Assembly (NCBI RefSeq): GCF_001583435.1 | Contig: NZ_CP013251.1 | Span: forward strand, 5,097,215-5,161,214 | DNA: 64,000 bases | Reading direction: 5' to 3' | From: Endozoicomonas montiporae CL-33 | GTDB lineage: Bacteria; Pseudomonadota; Gammaproteobacteria; Pseudomonadales; Endozoicomonadaceae | In this document: positions 13,596-22,258 of the stretch, piece by piece | How positions within the stretch are numbered: the first letter of the stretch is position 1 | Layout: every line of letters begins with the position of its first letter | Made by a program: the position numbers and the translations under genes | The notes under the pieces: model-generated | Databases searched by the model: none | What the model saw: the letters and a program-made list of their open reading frames with translations, nothing else | Told to the model about the DNA's origin: nothing

Positions 13596-13907
13596 CTCTC
13601 CCCGCCCTATCGGGCGAGGGTTCTTGATCGCTCAAGAACGTTTCTGTTTCACAGTTCGTTGCTCAGGGAGCAGGCTTGGTTATCGCATAAAAGCTCCGCA
13701 GCGGGAGCTTTTACGATGGCGAATCAACCCATGCTCCCCAAGTCTCACACAAACTCCGCAGACTTGACATCCCGTGTGCCCCACGGTAGGTCTACAAGAG
13801 ACAGAAGCAAGAGTAGCAAGCTACGTACAAATACTCAACCGGAACGCTCTGCGTTCCCGCCTTATATCACCGCCCGATTGGGCGATGCTTTACGGCGAAA
13901 CTGGTAA
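13590..13907 (+). ncRNA. Structured RNA repeat, copy 1 (~318 nt)
   Basis: This is a stretch of about 318 nt with a second copy at 43192-43511. Hairpins seen: CCCGCCC/GGGCGAGGG (13601-13620), TTCTTGA/TCAAGAA (13621-13638), AAAAGCTCC/GGGAGCTTTT (13689-13712), CCGTG/CACGG (13772-13786), GTAGC/GCTAC (about 13813-13824), GGAACGC/GCGTTCC (13841-13857) and CGCCC/GGGCG (13871-13884). Between the copies, two stems show full base-pair swaps and others keep pairing by G-U wobble, so the RNA fold is under selection. No transposase or nuclease gene accompanies it. HEARO/omega-RNA remnants of IscB/TnpB elements are a possible relative by size and mobility, but I could not confirm this. Strand is inferred from the flanking genes. 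Confidence 0.7.
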
Positions 13908-13916
13908 CAGAAACCC

Positions 13917-13952
13917 GACAATAAAAAGGTATCTGCAACCCTTTTTATTGTC
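13917..13952. repeat. Strong hairpin with 13-bp perfect stem
   Basis: GACAATAAAAAGG at 13917 pairs perfectly with CCTTTTTATTGTC ending at 13952, around a 10-nt loop. It directly follows the structured RNA repeat and may be a 3' stabiliser or terminator for the gal transcript. Confidence 0.7.
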
Positions 13953-13954
13953 TT

Positions 13955-13988
13955 ATACCAATTCATGTTTAGAAGACGGAATTGGTAT
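13955..13988. repeat. Dispersed 34-bp hairpin element, copy 1
   Basis: ATACCAATTC (13955-13964) and GAATTGGTAT (13979-13988) form a 10-bp stem around a loop reading ATGTTTAGAAGACG. Diverged relatives occur at about 16584-16613 and 35432-35465. Confidence 0.7.
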
Positions 13989-14007
13989 TAATAGCTTCCC
14001 ACGACTC

Positions 14008-14034
14008 ACGCCGGTTCTGACCGGCGTTTTTTTT
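14008..14034 (+). terminator. Intrinsic terminator between galK and galM
   Basis: ACGCCGG and CCGGCGT form a 7-bp GC-rich stem with a 6-nt loop, followed by a run of eight T. It would end the galE-galT-galK transcript, yet galM starts only 18 bp later. Confidence 0.88.
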
Positions 14035-14052
14035 CTACTTTTTGTGCTGACT

Positions 14053-15108
14053 ATGACAATCAAACAAGCGTATTTTGGTCAAACTTCACGAGGTGAAACG
14101 GTTACCCGCTACACCATGACAAACGCTCAGGGAACTGAGGTGTCGATTCTGAATCTTGGTGGTATTATCCAGAGCCTGAAAACGGCGGATAAGAACGGTC
14201 ACTTTGCGGATATTGTGCTCGGTTGTGACAGTGTTGCTGACTACGAACATCAATCAGCCTATCTCGGAGCCCTGTGCGGCCGTCATGCCAACCGAATCAG
14301 GGAAGGTCAGTTAGTCATTGATAGCAGGCGCTATCAACTGGCCTGCAACAATGGCCCCAACCATTTACACGGTGGTAGTCGTGGGTTTAATGAGCGCATC
14401 TGGTCTGTCAGCGCAGAGCATAACGATTCTGAATCCCGACTGATTCTGCGTTATCAGTCACCCGACGGTGAAGAAGGTTATCCGGGTAATCTGGACTGTG
14501 AGGTGACCTACTGCCTGAATAACCGGGATGAACTGACTATCAACTATCGCGCTGTTACTGACAAGACAACCGTCGTAAACCTCACCAACCATTCTTATTT
14601 TAATCTTAAAGGCTCAGGCAATTGCCTCGAACATGAGGTGCAGTTATTTGCCGACTGTTTTGTCCCTGCCAATGCCTCATCAATTCCACTTGGCGAGATA
14701 CGCCCAGTCGCAGGAACACCTTTTGATTTCACAGAACCCAAGATGATCGGTCAGGATATAACGGCTGATGATCTTCAGCTATTACAAGCTCGTGGATATG
14801 ATCATACCTGGGTATTGAATCAGGACAATTCTCCAATAAAACAATGTGCCATAGTCAAAGACCCCGGGAATGGTCGCCGACTGACCGTTAAAACCACTCA
14901 GCCGGGTGTGCAGTTTTATACGGGCAATTTTCTGGAGGATATCCCCGGAAAAGCAGGGCGCCGGTATAACCAGCAGGATGGTTTCTGCCTGGAAACCCAG
15001 CACTTTCCGGATGCCCCTAATCAGCCCGATTTTCCGTCAACCGAACTGAAGCCTGACGAAACATACCATCACACAACGGTGTTTGCTTTTGATCTATGGA
15101 CAGACTGA
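14053..15108 (+). CDS. galM: Aldose 1-epimerase (galactose mutarotase)
   Basis: GalM interconverts alpha and beta anomers of galactose, supplying the alpha form to galactokinase. From the ATG at 14053 it has 351 aa, normal for the family. A longer in-frame reading from 13774 runs through the RNA repeat and terminator and is rejected. Catalytic motifs include GALCGRHANRI, NGPNHLHGG and the NHSYFNL segment with its conserved His. The C-terminal catalytic Glu lies in FCLETQHFPDAPN. No good ribosome site is visible, and a terminator lies just upstream, so how it is expressed is unclear. Confidence 0.95.
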   Translation: MTIKQAYFGQTSRGETVTRYTMTNAQGTEVSILNLGGIIQSLKTADKNGHFADIVLGCDSVADYEHQSAYLGALCGRHANRIREGQLVIDSRRYQLACNNGPNHLHGGSRGFNERIWSVSAEHNDSESRLILRYQSPDGEEGYPGNLDCEVTYCLNNRDELTINYRAVTDKTTVVNLTNHSYFNLKGSGNCLEHEVQLFADCFVPANASSIPLGEIRPVAGTPFDFTEPKMIGQDITADDLQLLQARGYDHTWVLNQDNSPIKQCAIVKDPGNGRRLTVKTTQPGVQFYTGNFLEDIPGKAGRRYNQQDGFCLETQHFPDAPNQPDFPSTELKPDETYHHTTVFAFDLWTD

Positions 15109-15136
15109 AGGTAAACGGGGATTCAGTGCCTCTTTG

Positions 15137-16150
15137 TTACAACTGCCGAACGGACTCCCGGCTAACGATCTCGGGCGCAAACTCGAGAAGAGGGCTGCCT
15201 GAGTCTAATCCGTCACACAGTGACAGTGCCAGCTCTGCGGACTGTGCCGCCATTTCTTCAATGGGATAACGTACTGTAGAAAGCTCGGGGTTCAGGTATT
15301 TTGCCAGCAAAACATCATCAAAACCTAACACAGAGACATCCGCAGGTACCTGAATTTTCTTTTCCCTGAGAGCGGTCATACAACCGGCTGCCATAGCGTC
15401 GTTATAAGCAAAAATTGCGGTAAAATCGACCTTTCGCTCCAGAAGCTCCAGTGTGCCCAGATAACCGCCTTTTTCATCTGGCTGATTATCTGCCACCAAC
15501 TTGCGATCCGGCATAATCCCGTGACTGATCAGTGCTTCCTGATAACCTTGCAATCGTTTTCGTGAATCTTCCAGCTCAAGGTGTCTGGATTCAGCGCCAC
15601 GGGATAAAAACGCAATACGCTTGTGCCCATGTTCAATAAGGTAGCGGGTTGCCATTTCACCCGCCTTAAGATTATCCAGGTGAATGCATCGTCCTTCAAA
15701 GCCATGAATAAAACGATTAATCAACACTGCAGCAGGCTGAGACTGCAACAGCTCCATCACATGGTAATCCGCCAGGGATTTAGTATGTACAATCAGGGCG
15801 TCGCAGCGCCGTTCGATTAATGAGCGAATCGCTTTATGTTCCTGTTCAGGATTATGGTGTCCGGCATTGATTAACAGCTGCTTACCATGAGCATTTGTCA
15901 CCTTTTCAACCCCTTTCATCATCAGGCTGAAAAACGGGTCCCCAAGATCGCCGACCACCAGACCAATGGTATCCGACTTCTGATTGACCAGTGCCTTGGC
16001 GAAGCTGTTAGGCTTATAGTCCAGCTCAGACATCGCCCGCAAAACGGCTTCTTTTTTCTTGTGGACAACACCAGCACTGTTATTGACAACACGTGACACT
16101 GTGGAGATGGAAACCCCTGCCAGTCGGGCAACATCTTTTATATTCGCCAC
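15137..16150 (-). CDS. LacI-family regulator, GalR/GalS-like
   Basis: This is a 337-aa repressor. The helix-turn-helix at residues about 3-25 reads IKDVARLAGVSISTVSRVVN, followed by a sugar-binding core beginning IGLVVGDLGDPFF and containing VLGFDDVLLAKYLNPELSTV. It converges on galM with a 28-bp gap. It resembles the regulator at 9138 throughout, so the two are probably ancient paralogues. Control of galETK is a reasonable guess. A palindrome at 16189-16203 just upstream could be an autoregulatory site. Confidence 0.88.
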   Translation of the reverse strand: MANIKDVARLAGVSISTVSRVVNNSAGVVHKKKEAVLRAMSELDYKPNSFAKALVNQKSDTIGLVVGDLGDPFFSLMMKGVEKVTNAHGKQLLINAGHHNPEQEHKAIRSLIERRCDALIVHTKSLADYHVMELLQSQPAAVLINRFIHGFEGRCIHLDNLKAGEMATRYLIEHGHKRIAFLSRGAESRHLELEDSRKRLQGYQEALISHGIMPDRKLVADNQPDEKGGYLGTLELLERKVDFTAIFAYNDAMAAGCMTALREKKIQVPADVSVLGFDDVLLAKYLNPELSTVRYPIEEMAAQSAELALSLCDGLDSGSPLLEFAPEIVSRESVRQL

Positions 16151-16188
16151 TTTGAACCTCTGAAGCCAAGACCTTAATAGTCATATTG

Positions 16189-16203
16189 TGCCAGAATCTG
16201 GCA
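16189..16203. promoter_or_regulatory. Candidate operator upstream of the GalR-like gene
   Basis: TGCCAGAATCTGGCA is a perfect 7+1+7 palindrome 38 bp upstream of the regulator start codon, inside a looser CATAT...ATATG repeat. Its sequence is unlike the lac operators. Confidence 0.4.
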
Positions 16204-16360
16204 TCGATATGCTGCCATCAGTCAATACTCTGAAAAGGTTTACAACATGAATGACTGAAAAAGGCAAAATATATGGGGATACTTCAGAGTAGCCATCACG
16301 ATTTGGTTATCTTGAACCGACCCACAAGCGAACTGGACGGTTATTTGAGAACACTCCCTA

Positions 16361-16567
16361 GGAGTCTGTCCGAGAATAGTCTGCCCTACCGGCAACTGCT
16401 CCTGCGTTGCCCTAGCTCCGGCATCCATGCCGTCGTGCGGTCGTAGTAAATTGGTCTGAAAATCCGCTTTTGTTCGTCAAATAGCTCGCTATTCTCCTCT
16501 CAAAACCGAATTTTTATCCTCAATTTTCTACGATCCTCGCTACGGGCGCTATTCTCGGACAGCCTCC
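16361..16567. mobile_element. MITE, full copy 1 (207 bp)
   Basis: The 19-bp inverted ends are GGAGTCTGTCCGAGAATAG (16361-16379, one mismatch) and CTATTCTCGGACAGCCTCC (16549-16567). There is no coding capacity. The copy at 29020-29226 is nearly identical throughout and has the same length. TA flanks both sides here, hinting at IS630/Tc1-like TA targeting. Confidence 0.85.
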
Positions 16568-16583
16568 TACGTGTAGTGCACTT

Positions 16584-16613
16584 ATACCCGTTCCATTTTC
16601 TAAACATGAATTG
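16584..16613. repeat. Dispersed 34-bp hairpin element, degraded copy
   Basis: In reverse complement this reads like the 13955-13988 element (loop core ATTCATGTTTAGAA), but one arm has changed so pairing is weaker. Confidence 0.5.
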
Positions 16614-16763
16614 CTGTTAATGCATCATTCCTGAAAATTATCAAACCGTAGACCTCTATTTTCTGGAAAAATTCACACCTCGCACAAAAAAACTGATCCA
16701 GATCAAAAAATATTTCACAGGTTCCCGCACACTGAAGGGTATAACAATAAAAAGGAGGTCTTC

Positions 16764-18221
16764 ATGACTACAGCTACTTCTGCCTTCACCCGTGGTGCGC
16801 CCGGATTATCCTACTGGGCCTCACTGTTTGCCGGTCCCATTATCTTATTTATGACCATTATTACCCCGCCACCTCAGGGCATGACACAGGACGCCTGGTA
16901 CATGGTTGGTGTTGCAACCCTGATGGCTGTCTGGTGGGTTTCAGAAGTGGTGCCCATTCCGGTAACAGCGCTGATCCCCATGGTTGTGGTGCCATTGCTC
17001 GGCATTGCCAGTATTCGCGAAGTGACAGCCCCTTTTGCCAACCCCACCATCTATCTGTTCTTTGGCGGATTCATGCTCGGCATGGCAATGGAACGCTGGG
17101 ATCTGCATAAGCGCATTGCCCTGAACATCATGCTGACAACCGGGGTTAAACCCAGCCGTCAGGTTGCTGGTTTTATGTTTGCCACGGCATTTCTAAGTAT
17201 GTGGGTATCCAATACCGCCACCAGCGCCATGATGTTACCCATCGGGCTGTCGGTAGCGGCAATGATGAAAGGTACGGATGAAAATAAAGAACGCTTTGCC
17301 AAAATGCTGTTACTGTCTATAGCTTACAGTGCCAGTATTGGCGGCCTTGCGACGCTGATCGGCACGCCCCCCAATGCTCTGCTGGCCGCCTTCCTTAATG
17401 AAACGTATAACATTGATATCGGTTTTGCCCAGTGGATGATGGTTGGACTGCCCATTTCGTTCATGATGCTGGTTGCCACCTGGTGCTGGCTGACCAAAGT
17501 CAGCTTCAAAATAGACGACACTGAAAGTCCTGATGCCCGCAGTGTTCTCAGGGGGCAGTTGGACGACCTGGGACCACTGACGCGTGGTGAGAAAACCATT
17601 GGGATCATTTTTGCCCTGACCGCCATGGCGTGGATTTTCCGCCCCTTGCTCAAAGGGTATGTGCCAGGCTTATCGGATGCCGGCATTGCGGTGGCAGCGG
17701 CTATCAGCCTGTTTATCGTTCCGGTGAATCGCGATGAACGCATTTACGTTCTCACCTGGGACAAGGCGACCCAGATTCCATGGGGTGTGCTTCTGCTCTT
17801 TGGGGGCGGCCTGACACTGGCAGCGCTGATCAAATCAACAGGTCTGGCGGACTGGATTGCCGATGCCATGAGCATTGTTGGCGGCCTGCCTATCCTGCTG
17901 GTCGTTGCTTTTGTTGTAACCGTGATTATTTTCCTGACGGAGCTGACCAGTAATACCGCCACCGCCGCAGGTTTTTTACCCCTGATGGGCGCACTGGGTG
18001 TTTCTCTGGGCATCGACCCGATGATGCTGGCCGTCCCGGCGGCACTGGCAGCCAGCTGTGCCTTTATGATGCCGGTTGCCACACCACCCAACGCCATTGT
18101 CTTTGGTTCAGGCAAACTGGAAATCTCGGATATGATCAAGGCAGGATTTGCCCTGAATATTATTGGTGTGATTCTGGTGACTCTGACAGGTTACTATCTG
18201 GCTTCAGCTGTTTTGATTTAA
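16764..18221 (+). CDS. DASS-family (SLC13) sodium:dicarboxylate/anion symporter
   Basis: This 485-aa inner-membrane transporter belongs to the divalent-anion:sodium symporter family. Both hairpin signatures are present: WVSNTATSAMMLP in the first half and LTSNTATAAGFLPL in the second, the Ser-Asn-Thr motifs that bind sodium and carboxylate. IGTPPNA and ATPPNAIVFG are the matching Pro-Pro loops. A strong AAGGAGG precedes the ATG. Likely substrates are succinate, malate or fumarate, but specificity cannot be read from sequence. It is monocistronic and ends at the terminator at 18236. Confidence 0.92.
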   Translation: MTTATSAFTRGAPGLSYWASLFAGPIILFMTIITPPPQGMTQDAWYMVGVATLMAVWWVSEVVPIPVTALIPMVVVPLLGIASIREVTAPFANPTIYLFFGGFMLGMAMERWDLHKRIALNIMLTTGVKPSRQVAGFMFATAFLSMWVSNTATSAMMLPIGLSVAAMMKGTDENKERFAKMLLLSIAYSASIGGLATLIGTPPNALLAAFLNETYNIDIGFAQWMMVGLPISFMMLVATWCWLTKVSFKIDDTESPDARSVLRGQLDDLGPLTRGEKTIGIIFALTAMAWIFRPLLKGYVPGLSDAGIAVAAAISLFIVPVNRDERIYVLTWDKATQIPWGVLLLFGGGLTLAALIKSTGLADWIADAMSIVGGLPILLVVAFVVTVIIFLTELTSNTATAAGFLPLMGALGVSLGIDPMMLAVPAALAASCAFMMPVATPPNAIVFGSGKLEISDMIKAGFALNIIGVILVTLTGYYLASAVLI

Positions 18222-18235
18222 ATTGAGAGCGATAG

Positions 18236-18263
18236 AAAAGCCATGCTAACCAGCATGGCTTTT
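18236..18263. terminator. Bidirectional terminator
   Basis: AAAAGCCATGCT and AGCATGGCTTTT form a perfect 12-bp stem with an AACC loop. The A-rich and T-rich flanks allow use in both directions. Confidence 0.9.
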
Positions 18264-18270
18264 CGCATCA

Positions 18271-18483
18271 TTACTTTGTAAAGTTTTCCGCTAATTGGGT
18301 CAGGGCTTTAAAGTCGCTACTATCAGAATCTGCTCCGCCCTCTGCACTTTCCAATGACTTCTTCAATTGATCTATATATAGATATTCTTCTCTTTCACGC
18401 CTGTTTGTTTTGCTTTTAATACCCGAAGCTGCATCCTGATCTCCTTTATTGGGACCAGGGATGTCCAACACAACGGCAGCCAC
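18271..18483 (-). pseudogene. Possible 3' remnant of an unrecognised gene
   Basis: The open frame encodes about 70 aa, ending LTQLAENFTK. No ATG is available: the frame is entered by a GTG at 18483 and stays open for only about 20 further codons upstream, to a stop near 18540. Composition (GDQDAASG, KTNRREREEY) looks protein-like. It sits against a terminator on the proper strand. I do not recognise the family, and a truncated gene is more likely than a working one. Confidence 0.3.
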
Positions 18484-18587
18484 ATAACCAGTGTTTTCAG
18501 ATAATCCACCTAAACTCTTTTCAACAACATCCTGTTCTTTTCAAAGACTATTCTGATAGTAGAGACAAAATTTTTTATAGAGAAGTT

Positions 18588-18610
18588 CCAGCAACCGTCC
18601 AGGTTGCTGG
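18588..18610 (-). terminator. Hairpin downstream of udp
   Basis: CCAGCAACC and GGTTGCTGG form a 9-bp stem 43-65 bp beyond the udp stop. The T-tract on the minus strand is weak and offset, so termination is only probable. Confidence 0.5.
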
Positions 18611-18652
18611 ATAAGGGAACTACTTAACCGTCAAGATTATTTCTGACTTCTT

Positions 18653-19423
18653 TCACTGCTGATCCAGAAGCAAATCAGCGGCATTCACCACCACCCTGAC
18701 CGCTCTGGCTTCAGCCTCGGCAATTTTCGACTCATCAGGTATTTCCTGACGGGTTCGGTTCACGATCACAGCAGCGACACAGCCAGCTTTTAATCCGGAG
18801 GCCGCACACATGGTAAGCAATGTAGCCGATTCCATTTCGTAGTTCAGCACGCCAAGCGCCTGCCACTCTTCCATAGAGCCCCGAAAACGGCGGATAACAT
18901 GCCCTGTCACAGTATCGTAACGTTCCTGCCCGGGATAAAACGTATCAGACGATGCAGTAATGCCCACCTGATAATCCGCTGATTCAGAACGAACGGCAGA
19001 CACCAGCGCCTCGGTGCATTCAAATGAAGCAACCGCAGGAAATTCCATAGGGGCAAAATGAGTGCTGGCACCATCAAGACGGACTGAAGCATTGGTGACA
19101 ATCAGACTTCCGGGTTCGATATGTTCCTGAATGGCTCCCGTAGTGCCCACCCGTAGAAAGGTTGTGATACCCAGCTGAGCCAGCTCTTCTACAGCGATAG
19201 ACGTTGATGGCCCGCCAATGCCGGTAGAACAGACGACAACCGGTTTACCATTCAGCTCAGCCAGCCACGATGTATATTCCCGCACACTGTTGAGAAATAT
19301 CGGGTTATCCATCTGACTGGCAATGCGTTCAACCCGGGCAGGATCGCCGGGAACAATAGCCAAACTGGCTCCCTTTAGCTGGTCACGGGTAATGCCAAGA
19401 TGAAAAACGGTATTCGCAGGCAT
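18653..19423 (-). CDS. udp: Uridine phosphorylase
   Basis: This cytosolic enzyme cleaves uridine with phosphate to uracil and ribose-1-phosphate for pyrimidine salvage. The product is 256 aa (E. coli 253). Family motifs in order are [13 protein letters not shown], the phosphate-site [26 protein letters not shown], and [13 protein letters not shown] for the ribose site. The start is supported by AGGAG about nine bases upstream. It is probably transcribed alone; the next leftward feature is a hairpin at 18588. Confidence 0.96.
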   Translation of the reverse strand: MPANTVFHLGITRDQLKGASLAIVPGDPARVERIASQMDNPIFLNSVREYTSWLAELNGKPVVVCSTGIGGPSTSIAVEELAQLGITTFLRVGTTGAIQEHIEPGSLIVTNASVRLDGASTHFAPMEFPAVASFECTEALVSAVRSESADYQVGITASSDTFYPGQERYDTVTGHVIRRFRGSMEEWQALGVLNYEMESATLLTMCAASGLKAGCVAAVIVNRTRQEIPDESKIAEAEARAVRVVVNAADLLLDQQ

Positions 19424-19528
19424 CTGATGAACTCCTGTAGAGTGTTATCAACGCCTATGAGTATTGTTGGTATTTGCGTTTTCTGCACTGCTTAACGTCA
19501 AACAATGCAGAACTACACAGCCCGATGG

Positions 19529-20539
19529 TCAGGTCAGTTTGACCAGCATTTTTCCCGTATTTTTGCCCGAGAACAACCCGATAAAGGCTTCAGGCGCTTC
19601 TTCAATTCCCTGATACACGGTTTCTTTCCAGCTGACTTGTTCAGCCTGAATCCACTGCGCCATTTCCTGAACAAAGGCAGGGTAGCTATCCCAGTGATCG
19701 GTGACAATAAAACCCTGAACCTTAAGTCTTTTAACCAGAATCTGAGCCAGATTAGCCGGACCGGGTGCAGGGGCTGTCGCGTTGTATTGATCAATCATTC
19801 CACACAACGCAATACGACCATGATCGTTCATTACATCAAGCAAAGCTTCGAAGTGTTCACCGCCAACATTTTCAAAATAAACATCAATGCCATTGGGGCA
19901 ATGCTTTATGATGTCGGAACGAAGGTTGTCTGTCGTCTTGTAATTCACCACGGCATCAACGCCAAGCTCGGACATCAGATAATGCGCTTTGGCATCAGAG
20001 CCAACACTACCCACCACACGACAGCCTTTTAACTTGGCAATCTGGCAGACAATGGAGCCAACCGCACCGGAAGCCGCCGATACAAAAACATGGTCGTCTT
20101 CTTTCAGTTCACCAATGTTCAGCAGCCCTGTATACGCTGTCATTCCCGGCATTCCCAAAACCCCCAGAAATGCCTGCACCGGCACTCCCATGTCTGGCAA
20201 TGGCTGTAAGTCTGAACCGTTACTGACGAAATATTCTCGCCAGCCATTCATATGAGCCACCTTGCTCCCCACCGCAAAAGCCGGGTTATCAGACTCTATG
20301 ACTTCACCAATGGCACCGCCATCCAGCACTTCACCCACAGCGAAAGGTTCAACGTAGCTTTTCTGTTCCGTCATACGACCACGCATGTACGGATCAACAG
20401 ACATCCAGAGGTTTTTTACCAGCACTTCACCTTTTTTTATCTTGGCAAGCGGTGTACGAACCAGTTCAAAATGCTCTTCAGAAGGGATACCTTCAGGGCG
20501 TTGCCGAAGGTGGATGGCTTTATTATTTTCTATAGACAT
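19529..20539 (-). CDS. NADPH-dependent MDR-family oxidoreductase (CurA-like)
   Basis: This is a zinc-independent medium-chain reductase of the leukotriene B4 dehydrogenase/CurA group, which reduces the double bond of alpha,beta-unsaturated ketones. From the ATG at 20539 it is 336 aa. That start is preferred over a GTG at 20554 because GGAG lies nine bases upstream. MSVDPYMRGRM is the family signature, and the NADP fold includes VSAASGAVGSIVCQIAKLKG. The cellular substrate is unknown. Confidence 0.9.
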   Translation of the reverse strand: MSIENNKAIHLRQRPEGIPSEEHFELVRTPLAKIKKGEVLVKNLWMSVDPYMRGRMTEQKSYVEPFAVGEVLDGGAIGEVIESDNPAFAVGSKVAHMNGWREYFVSNGSDLQPLPDMGVPVQAFLGVLGMPGMTAYTGLLNIGELKEDDHVFVSAASGAVGSIVCQIAKLKGCRVVGSVGSDAKAHYLMSELGVDAVVNYKTTDNLRSDIIKHCPNGIDVYFENVGGEHFEALLDVMNDHGRIALCGMIDQYNATAPAPGPANLAQILVKRLKVQGFIVTDHWDSYPAFVQEMAQWIQAEQVSWKETVYQGIEEAPEAFIGLFSGKNTGKMLVKLT

Positions 20540-20600
20540 ACCGATTAGCTCCACAGGCTGAACCCGTCAAGCGTACTTTGCTTCTTGAGCAATTACACGA

Positions 20601-21515
20601 CTAATCTTTATTTTTTTTACGGGCTCTTGGGTGTGCCTTGTCGTATACATCGGCCAGATGTTGAAAATCCAGGTGAGTGTAAATCTGGGTGGTAGAAATA
20701 TCACTGTGCCCCAGCAATTCCTGAACCGCCCTGAGATCGCCACTGGACTCCAGCATATGACTGGCAAATGAGTGCCTGAGCATGTGGGGGTGTACCGAAG
20801 TGGGCATGCCCTGCTCCTGCGCCTGTCGTTTAACCCGGTTTTGCACCTGTCGCTGACTGATACGCTCACCCTGCTTCGACAAAAACATCGCCTGCTCGTC
20901 TTTGACCGGAAACGTTGCCCGAACTGTCAGCCATTGCTTAACCGCATTTCTGGCTTTACTGCCAACCGGTAATAAACGTTCCTTACCGCCTTTGCCCAGA
21001 ACTTTGACCTGCTGATACTCTTCTTTAAAACTCTCAAGATTCAGTCCGACCAACTCGGACAGTCGTAGTCCTGAGGAATAAAACAACTCCAGCATGGCCT
21101 GATCTCTCACCACCAGCGGATCATCGTCACTGTTTTCCAGTAACGCATGCATCTGATCGGTGTCGAGTGTTACGGGTAGTTTTCTTGAGGCTTTAGGCGC
21201 TGACAGACCTTTGGCGGGATTACCTTCAACCACTCCCTGACGGTTAAGGTAGCGAAACAGGCTACGAACAGAAGACAGCAACCTCTGCAGGCTTTTACTC
21301 TGTAAACCCTGACGGTGCAATTCCGCCAGCCAGTACCTGAGTCGTTTTTCCGAAATATCAGACCATGAAAAGAGTGCTTGCGCTTCCAGCCAAACCGTCA
21401 GTTTGGCCAAGTCACGGGTGTAAGCCGACAGTGTGTGGCGGGAGCTGTTTTTCTCGAATTTCAGATAATCCAGAAACGCATCAACATCCTGCTGAAAGGG
21501 TGTTTTTGGCTGCAT
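20601..21515 (-). CDS. xerC: Tyrosine recombinase XerC
   Basis: XerC acts with XerD at dif to resolve chromosome dimers. It is 304 aa with an N-terminal SAM-like domain followed by the catalytic domain. Catalytic residues are visible as Arg in SSGLRLSEL, Lys in LGKGGKERLLP, His-x-x-Arg in HPHMLRHSFA, His in LGHSDISTTQ and Tyr in IYTHLD. It overlaps the stop of the DUF484 gene by one base. The order lptM-lysA-dapF-DUF484-xerC is the standard gammaproteobacterial one. Confidence 0.97.
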   Translation of the reverse strand: MQPKTPFQQDVDAFLDYLKFEKNSSRHTLSAYTRDLAKLTVWLEAQALFSWSDISEKRLRYWLAELHRQGLQSKSLQRLLSSVRSLFRYLNRQGVVEGNPAKGLSAPKASRKLPVTLDTDQMHALLENSDDDPLVVRDQAMLELFYSSGLRLSELVGLNLESFKEEYQQVKVLGKGGKERLLPVGSKARNAVKQWLTVRATFPVKDEQAMFLSKQGERISQRQVQNRVKRQAQEQGMPTSVHPHMLRHSFASHMLESSGDLRAVQELLGHSDISTTQIYTHLDFQHLADVYDKAHPRARKKNKD

Positions 21516-22258
21516 CAGATAAACCGGCTTAACACACGACAGAGTACATCACTTAAATACCCCAGAAACAGGTTACCCATGGATGCCCTGAAGTGATTTT
21601 CATCACGACTGCCCAGCGCCACCACACCCACCGAATCGGGAAAGTTCAGGGGAGACAGCGCCACAGAGCCAATATTGGGGTGATCATTGGGAAACAGAAA
21701 TTCCAGTTCTTTTTCTGCCAGACGCCCGCACACCACCTTCTGGCCACCGTTCAGGTTCACCAGCAACTCACCCAGTACCGAGTTGGCAATATCGGGGTTT
21801 TCAGTACGAACCGGGCTCTCTACAGGCTCTTTATTAAACAGAATCAGGGCATGAAACTCGACACCAAAGTCGTTTTCCAACCCATCACGAAGGGTTTCTG
21901 TAACCTGCTCCAGATCGCGGCTTTCGATCAATGCCAGAACCAGACGGCGGGAGCTGTCAAACAGCCGGTCGTTATCGTGAGCAACACTGATCAGACGATT
22001 CAAACGTTGTTTTAACTCGTCATTACGCTCACGGAGCAACATCAGCTGTCGTTCATAAAGGGAAATGGCAGAGCCGCGCTGATGGGGAAGGCTTAACGAC
22101 ATCAGCAGATCATCCTGTCCCATAAAAAAGTCAGGATTCTGCTGCAGATACTCAGCCACTTCTGCAGAAGTCAGCTCATCAAGCGGTTTCTTGTCAGACT
22201 CGTCACTGGAAAGTGTCGGAATGGCTGCGCTGGACTCAGGAGTGGCTGAATCGGTCAT
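21515..22258 (-). CDS. DUF484 family protein
   Basis: This is a 247-aa soluble protein conserved between dapF and xerC in many gammaproteobacteria. The middle ([17 protein letters not shown] onward) is the family hallmark. A predicted coiled coil ([21 protein letters not shown]) is followed by a GAF-like domain. The function is not established in general. It overlaps dapF by 4 bp (ATGA), so translation is likely coupled. Confidence 0.93.
   Translation of the reverse strand: MTDSATPESSAAIPTLSSDESDKKPLDELTSAEVAEYLQQNPDFFMGQDDLLMSLSLPHQRGSAISLYERQLMLLRERNDELKQRLNRLISVAHDNDRLFDSSRRLVLALIESRDLEQVTETLRDGLENDFGVEFHALILFNKEPVESPVRTENPDIANSVLGELLVNLNGGQKVVCGRLAEKELEFLFPNDHPNIGSVALSPLNFPDSVGVVALGSRDENHFRASMGNLFLGYLSDVLCRVLSRFI

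Larger units (their letters stand above)
16151..16763. other. Intergenic region between galR-like gene and DASS transporter
   Basis: This stretch of about 610 bp has no supported gene. It contains the candidate operator (16189), a full MITE (16361-16567), a degraded 34-bp hairpin relative (16584-16613) and the AT-rich leader of the transporter gene with AAAAAGGAGG before its start. Confidence 0.6.

Noticed and set aside
13558-13907. Short reading frames across the structured RNA repeat
   Set aside because: They are not conserved between the two copies in frame or peptide, while the stems are conserved.
13774-14052. N-terminal extension of galM through the RNA repeat and terminator
   Set aside because: It would translate several hairpins and an intrinsic terminator. 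GalM of normal length starts at 14053.
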